Below, one piece after another: positions 23,854 to 30,727 of a stretch of DNA of 34,660 nt. How positions within the stretch are numbered: the stretch's first letter is position 1; each line of letters starts with the position of its first letter. The stretch is from IMG/VR virus record IMGVR_UViG_3300025141_000371, positions 1 to 34,660 of that record. The stretch is one strand, 5' to 3'. The notes beneath the pieces were generated by a model, which did no database searches, was not told the DNA's origin, and saw only the letters and a program-made list of their open reading frames with translations. This DNA comes from a virus. Both the position numbers and the translations under genes were made by a program.

Positions 23854-24374
23854 AAAAAAACAGCAATAGGATAAGCATCTGCAATACTCATATTTTTGAG
23901 AATATTATCTGCAGTTTCTCTTATTACTTTGCCATTCATTTTTTTTGATTTCCACAATAAACCATATTTTTTGTCTATCGGTCTAAATATTACAGTCAGT
24001 ATCTTGTGAAGATTATCAAATAATATAGCATCATTTTCACTTGCTTTCTGCATGATTTCCATAATAGAAATATATTCACCAAATAACATATTCTTAGCAT
24101 CCCATTTCCATTCGTACCATTGATTGTTAAGCTTAATTCTTTTTTTCTTTATTTCTTTAGGTAGCTCAGTATTCAAGAAAGACATTTTTTTAAGCAATAG
24201 CTTATAATCCGGAAGTGTAATATTTTCGACATCCTCCCTTTTTTTATCCGTAAGAATACATAAAGTGTTTATGATCTTGGTAACCGGTTCTTGCTCTGTT
24301 TCCAATACAGGTTTTAATTTGATATACATTTCAATTGTAATATCATTCCATGACGTAGGTATAGTAACTTCCAT
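23715..24374 (-). CDS. Tail assembly chaperone (G-like)
   Basis: A 219-aa protein with SWNDITIEMYIKLKPVL at the start, an ILCI-like helix, a middle with QWYEWKWDAKNMLFGEYISI and a conserved-looking IADAYPIAVFFCNRY (about 164-178) at the slippery site. The protein type, just after terminase and upstream of the tape measure, is that of the lambda G family. The last 45 residues after the slip site are charged and Thr/Glu/Lys-rich. The ATG at 24374 is only 8 nt past the box at 24382-24399. Confidence 0.75.
   Translation of the reverse strand: MEVTIPTSWNDITIEMYIKLKPVLETEQEPVTKIINTLCILTDKKREDVENITLPDYKLLLKKMSFLNTELPKEIKKKRIKLNNQWYEWKWDAKNMLFGEYISIMEIMQKASENDAILFDNLHKILTVIFRPIDKKYGLLWKSKKMNGKVIRETADNILKNMSIADAYPIAVFFCNRYPDLMQTIKTSLTEEAEKIVTEVKKELKTETDLQTVGDGGRL
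23852..23860 (-). promoter_or_regulatory. Slippery T9 for -1 frameshifting
   Basis: The minus strand reads GCT GTT TTT TTT TGC in the chaperone frame, with nine T in a row. A slip of -1 after the second TTT moves the ribosome into the 97-codon frame. The T run contains T TTT TTT, a classical slippery heptamer, and polymerase slippage on nine T would have the same result. Confidence 0.7.
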
Positions 24375-24381
24375 ATTATAG

Positions 24382-24399
24382 TATATGTGAAATATTTGA
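24382..24399 (-). promoter_or_regulatory. Late promoter-like box, copy A
   Basis: The minus strand reads TCAAATATTTCACATATA, identical to 13201-13218. It lies between the terminator at 24452-24481 and the first tail gene, exactly where a promoter is needed. Only 7 nt separate it from the ATG, so the transcript would be leaderless or nearly so if CATATA is the -10-like part. Confidence 0.45.
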
Positions 24400-24451
24400 G
24401 AATTAACATAATGAAGGTAACTTTATTTTTTCTAATCAGATTATTATAAAC

Positions 24452-24481
24452 AAAAAAAATCCCTCCATTTCTGGAAGGATT
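24452..24481 (-). terminator. Strong intrinsic terminator
   Basis: On the minus strand AATCCTTCC pairs with GGAGGGATT over nine base pairs (one wobble), loop AGAAAT, followed by eight T. It ends the transcript coming from the terminase and small lipoprotein genes, or from an RNA made in the intergenic region, before the tail genes. Confidence 0.9.
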
Positions 24482-24511
24482 AATAAGATTAATATTCTAT
24501 ATTATTTTATG

Positions 24512-24597
24512 AATTTAAAAGAGGGACTTTATTCTCTTTTCTCCTGAATATCCTACTACACAGACTTAACCTTCGATTCGGATATAACAGAGGAGTT
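24512..24597 (-). ncRNA. Candidate structured RNA in the 426-nt intergenic region
   Basis: Between 24375 and 24800 there is no credible gene. Two hairpins can be drawn on the minus strand: CTCCT (24595-24591) with AGGAG (24545-24541), enclosing ATATCC with GGATAT and a 26-nt loop; and AAAAGAG with CTCTTTT (24540-24534 with 24523-24517) with a 10-nt loop. The strong terminator follows. Together they could be a small RNA or a long structured 3' region. Upstream are a GA-rich tract and a (TC)n(TA)n stretch near 24729-24750. No RNA family recognised. Confidence 0.3.
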
Positions 24598-24800
24598 TGC
24601 GTTGTTTTGCTCTTTTCTCTTTTCGATTCCCTTTATTTATCTTTTTTTAAGATCGAGAGATTGAAGATTTTAGTTAGGAGTTTTAAACCTCAAGGGAATT
24701 TTATACCTAATCTTTCATTCTATCTTCTTATCTCTCTCTCTATATATAATTATACGGATTTATTCAAAAAAAGTTTCACTTTTATTCAATTATTTTTGAA

Positions 24801-24998
24801 TTATTTTATTTCTATCTGATTAATAGAATTTAATCTGTATAATTTTCCTATAATTAAACTGTCTTTAGTAATTATGATCTCAATTTCTTTAGTTCTTGGG
24901 TTATGTAAATGATACATATTTACTCTTACTTCTGAAACTACTTGGTATTTAGAGCATCCAGATATTAAGACTAATATTATTAAGCTAATTCTTTTCAA
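24801..24998 (-). CDS. Small lipoprotein (65 aa)
   Basis: The signal peptide MKRISLIILVLISGC has a lipobox (LISGC, Cys15), so the mature protein of about 50 residues is lipid-anchored. The start is a TTG at 24998 inside the end of the upstream gene; the signal peptide supports it. The mature part is strand-forming (RTKEIEIIITKDSLIIGKLY). It lies between terminase and the tail genes, outside the lysis cassette. Superinfection exclusion or surface change is a possibility by analogy with other small phage lipoproteins; function unknown. Confidence 0.7.
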   Translation of the reverse strand: MKRISLIILVLISGCSKYQVVSEVRVNMYHLHNPRTKEIEIIITKDSLIIGKLYRLNSINQIEIK

Positions 24999-25239
24999 TT
25001 AATTTTTTCTCTTTCCTAATATCATTTAATCCGGATTCAATTAACTCAAGAGTTAACTCCTCTTGCTTTCTTCTTTCCTTTAAAGCTACTGTCATTAAAC
25101 TTGGAATATCATTAAAAAGGTTTTCCCCATTAAATACGATAATATCGTCATTACAAGTCTGGATCATTACCTCTCCATTTTCACTCCAGATTGTTACAAT
25201 CTCATGAACATAAATTGTTTTGATTTCTTTCTTTGCCAT
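24985..25239 (-). CDS. Hypothetical protein (84 aa)
   Basis: An acidic small protein with a strand-rich N-terminal part (KTIYVHEIVTIWSENGEVMI) and a long charged C-terminal helix (ALKERRKQEELTLELIE). The ATG at 25239 follows an AAAAACAAATAAA leader. It precedes the lipoprotein gene with a 14-nt overlap. No family recognised. Confidence 0.75.
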   Translation of the reverse strand: MAKKEIKTIYVHEIVTIWSENGEVMIQTCNDDIIVFNGENLFNDIPSLMTVALKERRKQEELTLELIESGLNDIRKEKKLIEKN

Positions 25240-25379
25240 TTTATTTGTTTTTATTGTTTACTTAAAGATAAAAAAAAAATCTTAAAAACTCTTTTCTTTT
25301 CTTCTCTTTTCTTCTCTCCTCTACTCTTAATAGTTGAGTATAGTTAAGTATAACTCAAGCACCCCTTCAACATAAAACT
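25240..25379. promoter_or_regulatory. Intergenic region with GA tract and phased repeats
   Basis: After the terminase stop, the plus strand has CTTAAT (25326), GTTGAG (25333), GTTAAG (25343) and CTCAAG (25354) at 8-11 bp spacing, then a C/T-only tract (about 25290-25320) that reads as GA on the transcript, then an A/T-rich leader. This is the same layout as 6393-6464. I find no clear -7 box. Confidence 0.45.
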
Positions 25380-26576
25380 CTAACGTATTGAGTACCAGCC
25401 TCTTTTGTTCTCTTTTAAATGGATCAATGCAACATAACGCAAAGAATCTATTAAATGATTGAATTTATCGACAGGAATATTAAGTTTTTTGCCGTTTTTA
25501 TCCACTTGCCATTTATAATTTTTAAACTCTTTTATTAAATTTAATGATGAATTTTCAATGTATATTTTATGCCTTTTTAATATATCAATGCCATTCTGGA
25601 TTGAGTCCCGACCTTTAGTTGCCGGTTTACTATTGATTCCCATACGATAAAGTTCCTCTATGCTTTTTGGTTCAGCTGAGTCGCAAATTACTTCCGATCT
25701 TTCAATAATAGGTTTTAACTTCTCTGCTACATCTTGATTCGTTAACCCTTTCTCGTACATAATCTCTTTTAAATATAAACTATCATCATGCTTATAAACA
25801 CCCACAACTGCCGTAGGATCAATAGAATAACCAAAGTCTAAGCCAAATGATATAAGTTTAGCTTTTTCCGGAATATCGTCAACCATCTTAAAGTTATTAA
25901 ATACATTATCTTCACTCGATCCCTGTAACCCTAATCCATAGACTCGCCAATAGTTTTTATCAAGTTCCTTTAATCTTAATATTTCATCTTTAATGCTCTG
26001 CTCTAAAAATGGATTATCATAAAAAGTAGTACGATGGAACTCTGCATCTTCCCTTGGTATTACTTTCTCATATATCCAATGATATTCGTCTGCTGGATTA
26101 TAGTCAATTATTATTCTGCCTGTTGTTCTGAATATTAACTGTTGCCAATCTTCATAAGATAATTCGTTAGCTTCGTTAATGAATAGTAAGTCCCTCTTTC
26201 GACCTCTGACTTTTTGTGCTTGATCCAAGCTGATGAACTCGACTAAGTTATCATAAAGCCAATACTCACTGCTCGATTTATTATGGTATTCCGGATCATA
26301 TATATTATGCTTTCTCAGGATGTCGATAAAATCCCGCATTACTGTTGCCCTGATAGCTGGGAAAGTTTTCCGACATATCGTTATAACCTTTCCAGAATTT
26401 TGACTGCAATAAACACAAATAATCCATAAAAGAATGTTATAAGTCTTTCCGGATCTCGCACCCCCCTGTTCAATGATTATCTTTTTATCAGAATTAAGAA
26501 GATGTTTAAAAACCTTATTCGTTTGGAGTTTCGTTTGTGTCAATGATCTCAATTTTAAATGAAGTAGGACTTCCAT
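25380..26576 (-). CDS. terL: Terminase large subunit
   Basis: A 398-aa packaging motor. The ATPase shows Walker A GGARSGKT (38-45) and Walker B LLFINEAN (130-137). The RNase H-like nuclease shows GLDFGYSIDPTA (Asp247), ICDSAEPKSIEEL (Asp299) and a C-terminal DKFNHLIDSLRY. It pumps DNA into proheads through the portal and cuts the concatemer. The ATG at 26576 gives a 62-nt overlap with the small subunit gene; the conserved part starts about residue 17, so a slightly later non-ATG start is possible. Confidence 0.95.
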   Translation of the reverse strand: MEVLLHLKLRSLTQTKLQTNKVFKHLLNSDKKIIIEQGGARSGKTYNILLWIICVYCSQNSGKVITICRKTFPAIRATVMRDFIDILRKHNIYDPEYHNKSSSEYWLYDNLVEFISLDQAQKVRGRKRDLLFINEANELSYEDWQQLIFRTTGRIIIDYNPADEYHWIYEKVIPREDAEFHRTTFYDNPFLEQSIKDEILRLKELDKNYWRVYGLGLQGSSEDNVFNNFKMVDDIPEKAKLISFGLDFGYSIDPTAVVGVYKHDDSLYLKEIMYEKGLTNQDVAEKLKPIIERSEVICDSAEPKSIEELYRMGINSKPATKGRDSIQNGIDILKRHKIYIENSSLNLIKEFKNYKWQVDKNGKKLNIPVDKFNHLIDSLRYVALIHLKENKRGWYSIR

Positions 26577-26886
26577 CAGCTCCCGTAATCTCTTGTCTTT
26601 CTACGTAACCTCTCCTCTTTCCTTTGGTCTTTAAATAGAATATTGTAGCAGTAGAATTACCATCTTTAATCTGCTTATGTAACTGACTTTCAGCAAAATC
26701 TAAAGCTATATCTCCAATGCTATCAACTTCTTTTTTAAACTCCTCATCCTTATTATACCAATCATAAAAGGTTGATCTATTTACTCCCGTTTGTTTACAG
26801 GCAGTAGTTACCACTCCCAATGATTTTTCCAATGATTCTACTAACTTCTTTTTTAATATGTCCGATTTCGTTGGTCTTGTTTTCAT
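26515..26886 (-). CDS. terS: Terminase small subunit
   Basis: A 123-aa protein with a helix-turn-helix near the N-terminus (VVTTACKQTGVNRSTFYDWY, about 25-44), a helical oligomerisation region (ALDFAESQLHKQIKDG) and a C-terminal part with TIFYLKTKGKRRGY. The TIFYLKTKG segment is common in small terminase subunits. It recognises phage DNA for packaging. It overlaps FolE as ATGA, so packaging and base modification genes share one transcript. Confidence 0.85.
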   Translation of the reverse strand: MKTRPTKSDILKKKLVESLEKSLGVVTTACKQTGVNRSTFYDWYNKDEEFKKEVDSIGDIALDFAESQLHKQIKDGNSTATIFYLKTKGKRRGYVERQEITGADGSPTSFKIEIIDTNETPNE

Positions 26887-27428
26887 TTTATAAAACTTAA
26901 AAACTCCTTTCTCGCACCATCATTATCTTGAAATACACCTAATAATTTTGTAGTGATAGTCCAAGTATCATGCTTTCGTACTCCTCTCATGCTCATACAA
27001 AGATGTTGAGCTTTCAAAGATACCGCCACACCCAAAGGATTGAGTTCATCTTGTAAACGATTTGCTACTTGAAAAGTTACTCTTTCCTGATTCTGTAATT
27101 TATTAGCATATAGATCAACAGTTCTGGCTAACTTTGATAGTCCTACTATTTTGTCTTTTGGAATATAAGCCACATTTGCTACTCCAAAGAAAGGTGCTGT
27201 ATGATGTTCACAAAGAGAATAAAAAGGAATGTTAGTTTGTATTATCATTTCATCTAATCCCTCAGCATCAAATGTAGTGAAGTTAAATTCTTTAGGTTTA
27301 AGAAATTCTGTTAAAAATTTAATATATCTTTTGGGAGTTTCTTGTAATCCTTCTCTTGTTGTATCTTCTCCAAAGTGTTTTAATATTTGTTGAAAATGCC
27401 ACTCAGCACTATTTTCTTTATATATCAT
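26883..27428 (-). CDS. folE: GTP cyclohydrolase I
   Basis: A 181-aa enzyme converting GTP to dihydroneopterin triphosphate, the first step of preQ0 synthesis. FYSLCEHHTAPFFG (Cys73, His75, His76) and AQHLCMSMRGVRK (His142, Cys144) give the zinc site and active site of the type IA enzyme. Length is normal for the catalytic core. It is the last gene of the queuosine-type block; stop and start overlap with QueE and with the terminase small subunit as ATGA. Confidence 0.95.
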   Translation of the reverse strand: MIYKENSAEWHFQQILKHFGEDTTREGLQETPKRYIKFLTEFLKPKEFNFTTFDAEGLDEMIIQTNIPFYSLCEHHTAPFFGVANVAYIPKDKIVGLSKLARTVDLYANKLQNQERVTFQVANRLQDELNPLGVAVSLKAQHLCMSMRGVRKHDTWTITTKLLGVFQDNDGARKEFLSFIK

Positions 27429-28147
27429 ACTCCTGTCTTTTTATTCCAGATTTCAATATGTAATCTATTAGTATATTTTATATAATTCTTTTTACAAATC
27501 TCTGCTACTATTTGCTTTGATTCATTTAATAAATCTTTATTCTCTCCGGATGGCATCAACCACGCTTTCTTTTTATTGATTAAAGGCATATATAATGATG
27601 AAATCTTTTCCCAATCCTTATAGTTAGATACTACAAATTTAAAGATAGTATTCAATTTATTAAGTTTCTTTATTACGTCTTTATGATAAAACATAACTTT
27701 TTCATTTCCTGAGTTCTCTATCTTTGGTGAACAATTCCATTGATCCACTCTCTTTGTAAGGTAATCGGACGGCTTTACTGTTCCGTTTGTTTCTATTTCA
27801 ATATACACATTTTTATATAGACCATCAATATACTCTATAAATGATTTTAAAGCGTTCTGCTGAATTAAAGGTTCTCCACCGGTTACTATTATATGAGCAC
27901 CATTTATAATAGCTCTATGCTCCTCTTTTGTTAATACTTCATCTACATTAATTACCTTGGATTTCATCCAGACTTCTATCGTATCACATCTCCATGTAGA
28001 ATTATTATGTAGTTGCTTATCGAATTGCGTTCCCATTCCACCGCACATTAAATTACATCCACCAAGTCTAACGAATACTGCCGGGTATCCGGATGTTATC
28101 CCCTCTCCTTGTATTGAATAAAATACTTCACTTATTGCTAATTTCAT
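27425..28147 (-). CDS. queE: 7-carboxy-7-deazaguanine synthase (radical SAM)
   Basis: A 240-aa enzyme converting 6-carboxytetrahydropterin to CDG. I use the ATG at 28147 (MKLAISEVFYSIQGEG); a TTG at 28183 would add twelve residues. EVFYSIQGEG, VFVRLGGCNLMC and IIVTGGEPL (SAM-binding GGEP) are diagnostic. The cluster cysteines are Cys31, Cys35 and Cys54, a CX3C-X18-C spacing rather than CX3CX2C, with the third Cys in WRCDT as usual. So about 16 residues are inserted between the second and third ligands. The start overlaps the QueD stop by 20 nt. Confidence 0.9.
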   Translation of the reverse strand: MKLAISEVFYSIQGEGITSGYPAVFVRLGGCNLMCGGMGTQFDKQLHNNSTWRCDTIEVWMKSKVINVDEVLTKEEHRAIINGAHIIVTGGEPLIQQNALKSFIEYIDGLYKNVYIEIETNGTVKPSDYLTKRVDQWNCSPKIENSGNEKVMFYHKDVIKKLNKLNTIFKFVVSNYKDWEKISSLYMPLINKKKAWLMPSGENKDLLNESKQIVAEICKKNYIKYTNRLHIEIWNKKTGV

Positions 28148-28586
28148 ATATTGCACTGTTTTTATTGTTTTCAAAACATTCAACCTTTACTACTCTACAT
28201 CTTCCGGCATCTTGTTTAGATAGAGTGTAGTTAAATTTATCGAATACTAATTTAGCCAAACTTTCACATCCCATTTTATCCATAATTTTTAATTTACATA
28301 TCCCCTCCATTTGAGCTGATTGAAAAAAATCTAAGTATGGATCATCTTTTTCTATTAATAATGTATGGTCAAACATATCGTTCATCCAGTCTTTTAAGCC
28401 CATATGACCAAAGCCACCAAAATCAACAACCCAATTCATATCGTCTAACGTATCAGCTTCAAACCAAACTTTAAATTCCAATGCGTAACCATGAAGCAAC
28501 TTACAATGAGAATGTTGTGCTTTGTGTTGCCTTAAAGCAACAGAGTAATTAGAAAATAATTTTGTTGATCTATAAACGTTCATCAT
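28128..28586 (-). CDS. queD: 6-carboxytetrahydropterin synthase
   Basis: A 152-aa member of the PTPS family that makes 6-carboxytetrahydropterin from dihydroneopterin triphosphate. The N-terminal QHSHCKLLHGYALEFKVW holds the catalytic Cys28 and the HG segment at 32-33. In typical members the motif is HGH with two zinc-binding His; here the second is Tyr34. WVVDFGGFGHMGLKDWM matches the VxDF segment, and the C-terminal VVKVECFENNKNSAIYE carries the usual glutamate. Either Met1 or Met2 may be used. It overlaps the ArcS-like gene by 17 nt. Confidence 0.85.
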   Translation of the reverse strand: MMNVYRSTKLFSNYSVALRQHKAQHSHCKLLHGYALEFKVWFEADTLDDMNWVVDFGGFGHMGLKDWMNDMFDHTLLIEKDDPYLDFFQSAQMEGICKLKIMDKMGCESLAKLVFDKFNYTLSKQDAGRCRVVKVECFENNKNSAIYEISNK

Positions 28587-29226
28587 TATTAAATTTATTA
28601 ATATAATAATGTAAGTCTGTTAAAATAATTGGATGTAAGTCTGGAAACATTCTCAACCCAATTTTATCAAATCCGCTTTTATGTGCTTTGCTATAAATAA
28701 AATCGTTTGGTGCTACAACATAATCTTTTATATGTTTTTTTTCTTTTAAATATTTACCTGCGAATTTTCCTGCTTTGCTATTTCTTAATGTTGGTCTAAA
28801 ATTAAAAACTACATATTCATAACTTTTAATAATAAAAAACCGCATTAAATTTCTTGTAGTGTAAATTATATACATATCGTCATATTCTTTTTCTCCATGT
28901 GCATCATATATTGGATATGGGTAGCTGTTTTCATATTCCAGAGGTATAACTCCTGCGTTACTTGAAATTATATAATCAACATTTTTAAACTCTGTTATAA
29001 ATTTTTTCCATTTTCTCGACTTTGAATAAGGTCTTGTAGAAGTACATAGTGAAACAAAAGCCACTCTATTTTTAGGTTTGAAATTATCTAAAATACGTTC
29101 TTGCGCTTTTACCATAATAGAATGGTTTAGTATTAATTCATCGTTACCATGTAATTCTTTATTGTCTATCCATTCTTTTTGTTTAAACAACTTTTGATCT
29201 CCTTTATTTTCTTTTTGTTTATTCAT
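28570..29226 (-). CDS. Freestanding ArcS-like domain protein (DUF5591-type)
   Basis: A 218-aa protein. After a charged N-terminus, residues 54-73 read RVAFVSLCTSTRPYSKSRKW, a variant of the archaeosine synthase signature PC-x3-KPY-x2-S-x2-H: Cys61 and PYSKS are kept, while Pro, Lys and His are Leu60, Arg65 and Trp73. Residues 88-109 (ISSNAGVIPLEYENSYPYP, then IYDAH) match ArcS's GlvPrElE..yP..YD segment. ArcS acts on preQ0 in tRNA, on the way to archaeosine. Placed between QueC and QueD, a role on 7-deazaguanine in DNA is the natural guess. Changed catalytic residues make another reaction or lost activity possible. Confidence 0.65.
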   Translation of the reverse strand: MNKQKENKGDQKLFKQKEWIDNKELHGNDELILNHSIMVKAQERILDNFKPKNRVAFVSLCTSTRPYSKSRKWKKFITEFKNVDYIISSNAGVIPLEYENSYPYPIYDAHGEKEYDDMYIIYTTRNLMRFFIIKSYEYVVFNFRPTLRNSKAGKFAGKYLKEKKHIKDYVVAPNDFIYSKAHKSGFDKIGLRMFPDLHPIILTDLHYYINKFNNDERL

Positions 29227-29872
29227 TTACATATTTCATATAACCTTTCTTTCTCAATTCACAAGCGGGACATTCTCCACATCCATAACCCCAAATATGT
29301 AAATTAGTTCTATCTCCATTATAACAAGTATGTGATAAATTTATAACCTCACTTAAACACTTTTCTTTTTCTGCTAATAAAAAAGTTTCTGCTTTAGTTA
29401 GATACATTAAAGGAGTTTCAATTTTAATATTTTCTTGTGATCCTAAATTAGTACACCACTCTATTGCTTTAATAAATGATTCTCTACAATCTGGATAACC
29501 ACTGTAATCCGTTTGGCATACTCCTGTAATTAATGTTTCTGCTCCTATCTTTTGAGCAAAAGAATGAGCCAAAGTAATAAACATTTGATTTCTATTAGGA
29601 ACAAAAGAGGTTGGTAATCCTTTTTTATTTACTTGGTTAACGTCTCCATTTGAAGTCAATGCGCTTTCTACGATAGTATTTAAAAAAGACATATCAATAA
29701 TAGTATGTTTAATATTTTCTTTATCACATATTATTTTTGCCTGTTCAAGTTCTATGCTATGTTTCTGACCATAGTTAAATGTTATTGCTTCTACTTTTTT
29801 ATATCTATTTATCGCCCAATATAAACAAGTTGTTGAATCTTGACCTCCTGAAAAAATTACTACTGCTTTCAT
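29219..29872 (-). CDS. queC: 7-cyano-7-deazaguanine (preQ0) synthase
   Basis: A 217-aa PP-loop enzyme that makes preQ0 from CDG, ATP and ammonia. The nucleotide motif is SGGQDST (8-14), with ITFNYGQKH (30-38) next. The C-terminal zinc site is Cys183, Cys198, Cys201 and Cys204 in CYNG...GCGECPAC. Length is normal. No extra amidotransferase domain is fused, unlike Gat-QueC of some modified phages. It overlaps the DpdA-like gene by 4 nt and the ArcS-like gene by 8 nt. Confidence 0.95.
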   Translation of the reverse strand: MKAVVIFSGGQDSTTCLYWAINRYKKVEAITFNYGQKHSIELEQAKIICDKENIKHTIIDMSFLNTIVESALTSNGDVNQVNKKGLPTSFVPNRNQMFITLAHSFAQKIGAETLITGVCQTDYSGYPDCRESFIKAIEWCTNLGSQENIKIETPLMYLTKAETFLLAEKEKCLSEVINLSHTCYNGDRTNLHIWGYGCGECPACELRKKGYMKYVNE

Positions 29873-30684
29873 AAATTATTTATTGCATATTTTTGAAACT
29901 TAACCCATTCCTTAAAATTATGGATTGCTACTTGTCTTGCTTTTAATCTTTTGCCTTGTGGAACTTTTATTTTTAAAATATCTTCTCCATTGAACTTATA
30001 TAAAAATCCACCTCTGTTTCCATAAATCCATGCAGTAGAATCCACTGACTCGAATCGTAATGTTTTTAATCCGTTTTGTGTAGTAAATCCTAATCCATGA
30101 ACTTTTGTATTTCTTTTTCTGGCTTCATTTATTAAATACCTAAACACATGGTGATCGTTTCTTTTAATTTCACCCGTCACTATTCCACCAATAGCAACGT
30201 AATCATATTCATCACACATTTTAAACCAATAATCTTTACCCCTCGACTTATGCCAAACAGGTATACTCTTTTTATTAGTTAGCTTCTCGAGTTTATTCCT
30301 AAGTCTTTCAACTTCTTTTATTCCTACAACTACATCAATATCTAATTCAATAAATAAGTCAATGTCAAGTTTATTTATTAGGTCTGCATACCTTTCTGTG
30401 TATTCATCCCAATTAATACCCCGATCATTTTTGTTATCACTCATAAAAGTAAATGCTCCAGAGTCTAACATGAAATGCCAATGGTTTTTTATATATGGAA
30501 ACATCCATTCTTTGATATAATAAAAAGACTCAAGCACGAAAATTTTATCTTTATTTTCTAATACAAAAGGTCTTGAGTATGTTCCGGCTAAAAATATCTC
30601 CATTACTTTGTCTGGGTTTTCGCTATACTCTTTCCATAAATAATTATTATTACCTGACGATGCTCCCGCTAAATATATTTCCAT
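29869..30684 (-). CDS. dpdA: DpdA-like DNA guanine transglycosylase
   Basis: A 271-aa protein of the tRNA-guanine transglycosylase superfamily. I use the ATG at 30684 (MEIYLAGASSG); the frame is open to a TTG at 30738. Motifs: FMLDSGAFTF (Asp74, the DSGxF of the active site), FIELDIDVVVG (110-121), IPVWH (His145), YVAIGGIVTG (162-171), VHGLGF (195-200) and VDSTAW (214-219). Length is well below tRNA transglycosylases (near 375), and it stands with preQ0 genes, as phage DpdA proteins do. It should swap guanine in DNA for preQ0 or a derivative. The zinc cysteines of tRNA enzymes are absent. Confidence 0.8.
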   Translation of the reverse strand: MEIYLAGASSGNNNYLWKEYSENPDKVMEIFLAGTYSRPFVLENKDKIFVLESFYYIKEWMFPYIKNHWHFMLDSGAFTFMSDNKNDRGINWDEYTERYADLINKLDIDLFIELDIDVVVGIKEVERLRNKLEKLTNKKSIPVWHKSRGKDYWFKMCDEYDYVAIGGIVTGEIKRNDHHVFRYLINEARKRNTKVHGLGFTTQNGLKTLRFESVDSTAWIYGNRGGFLYKFNGEDILKIKVPQGKRLKARQVAIHNFKEWVKFQKYAINNL

Positions 30685-30727
30685 GTCTTTGTATATGTAT
30701 GGATGTGTGGAGAACATAAATAAACAT

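Noticed and set aside
24541-24597. PreQ1 riboswitch or tRNA in the intergenic hairpin
   Set aside because: The stem and loop do not match the short preQ1 pseudoknot or a cloverleaf, and the preQ0 genes are several kilobases away.
24729-24750. (TC)n(TA)n stretch
   Set aside because: Short simple sequence in AT-rich intergenic DNA; no phase-variable gene is attached.
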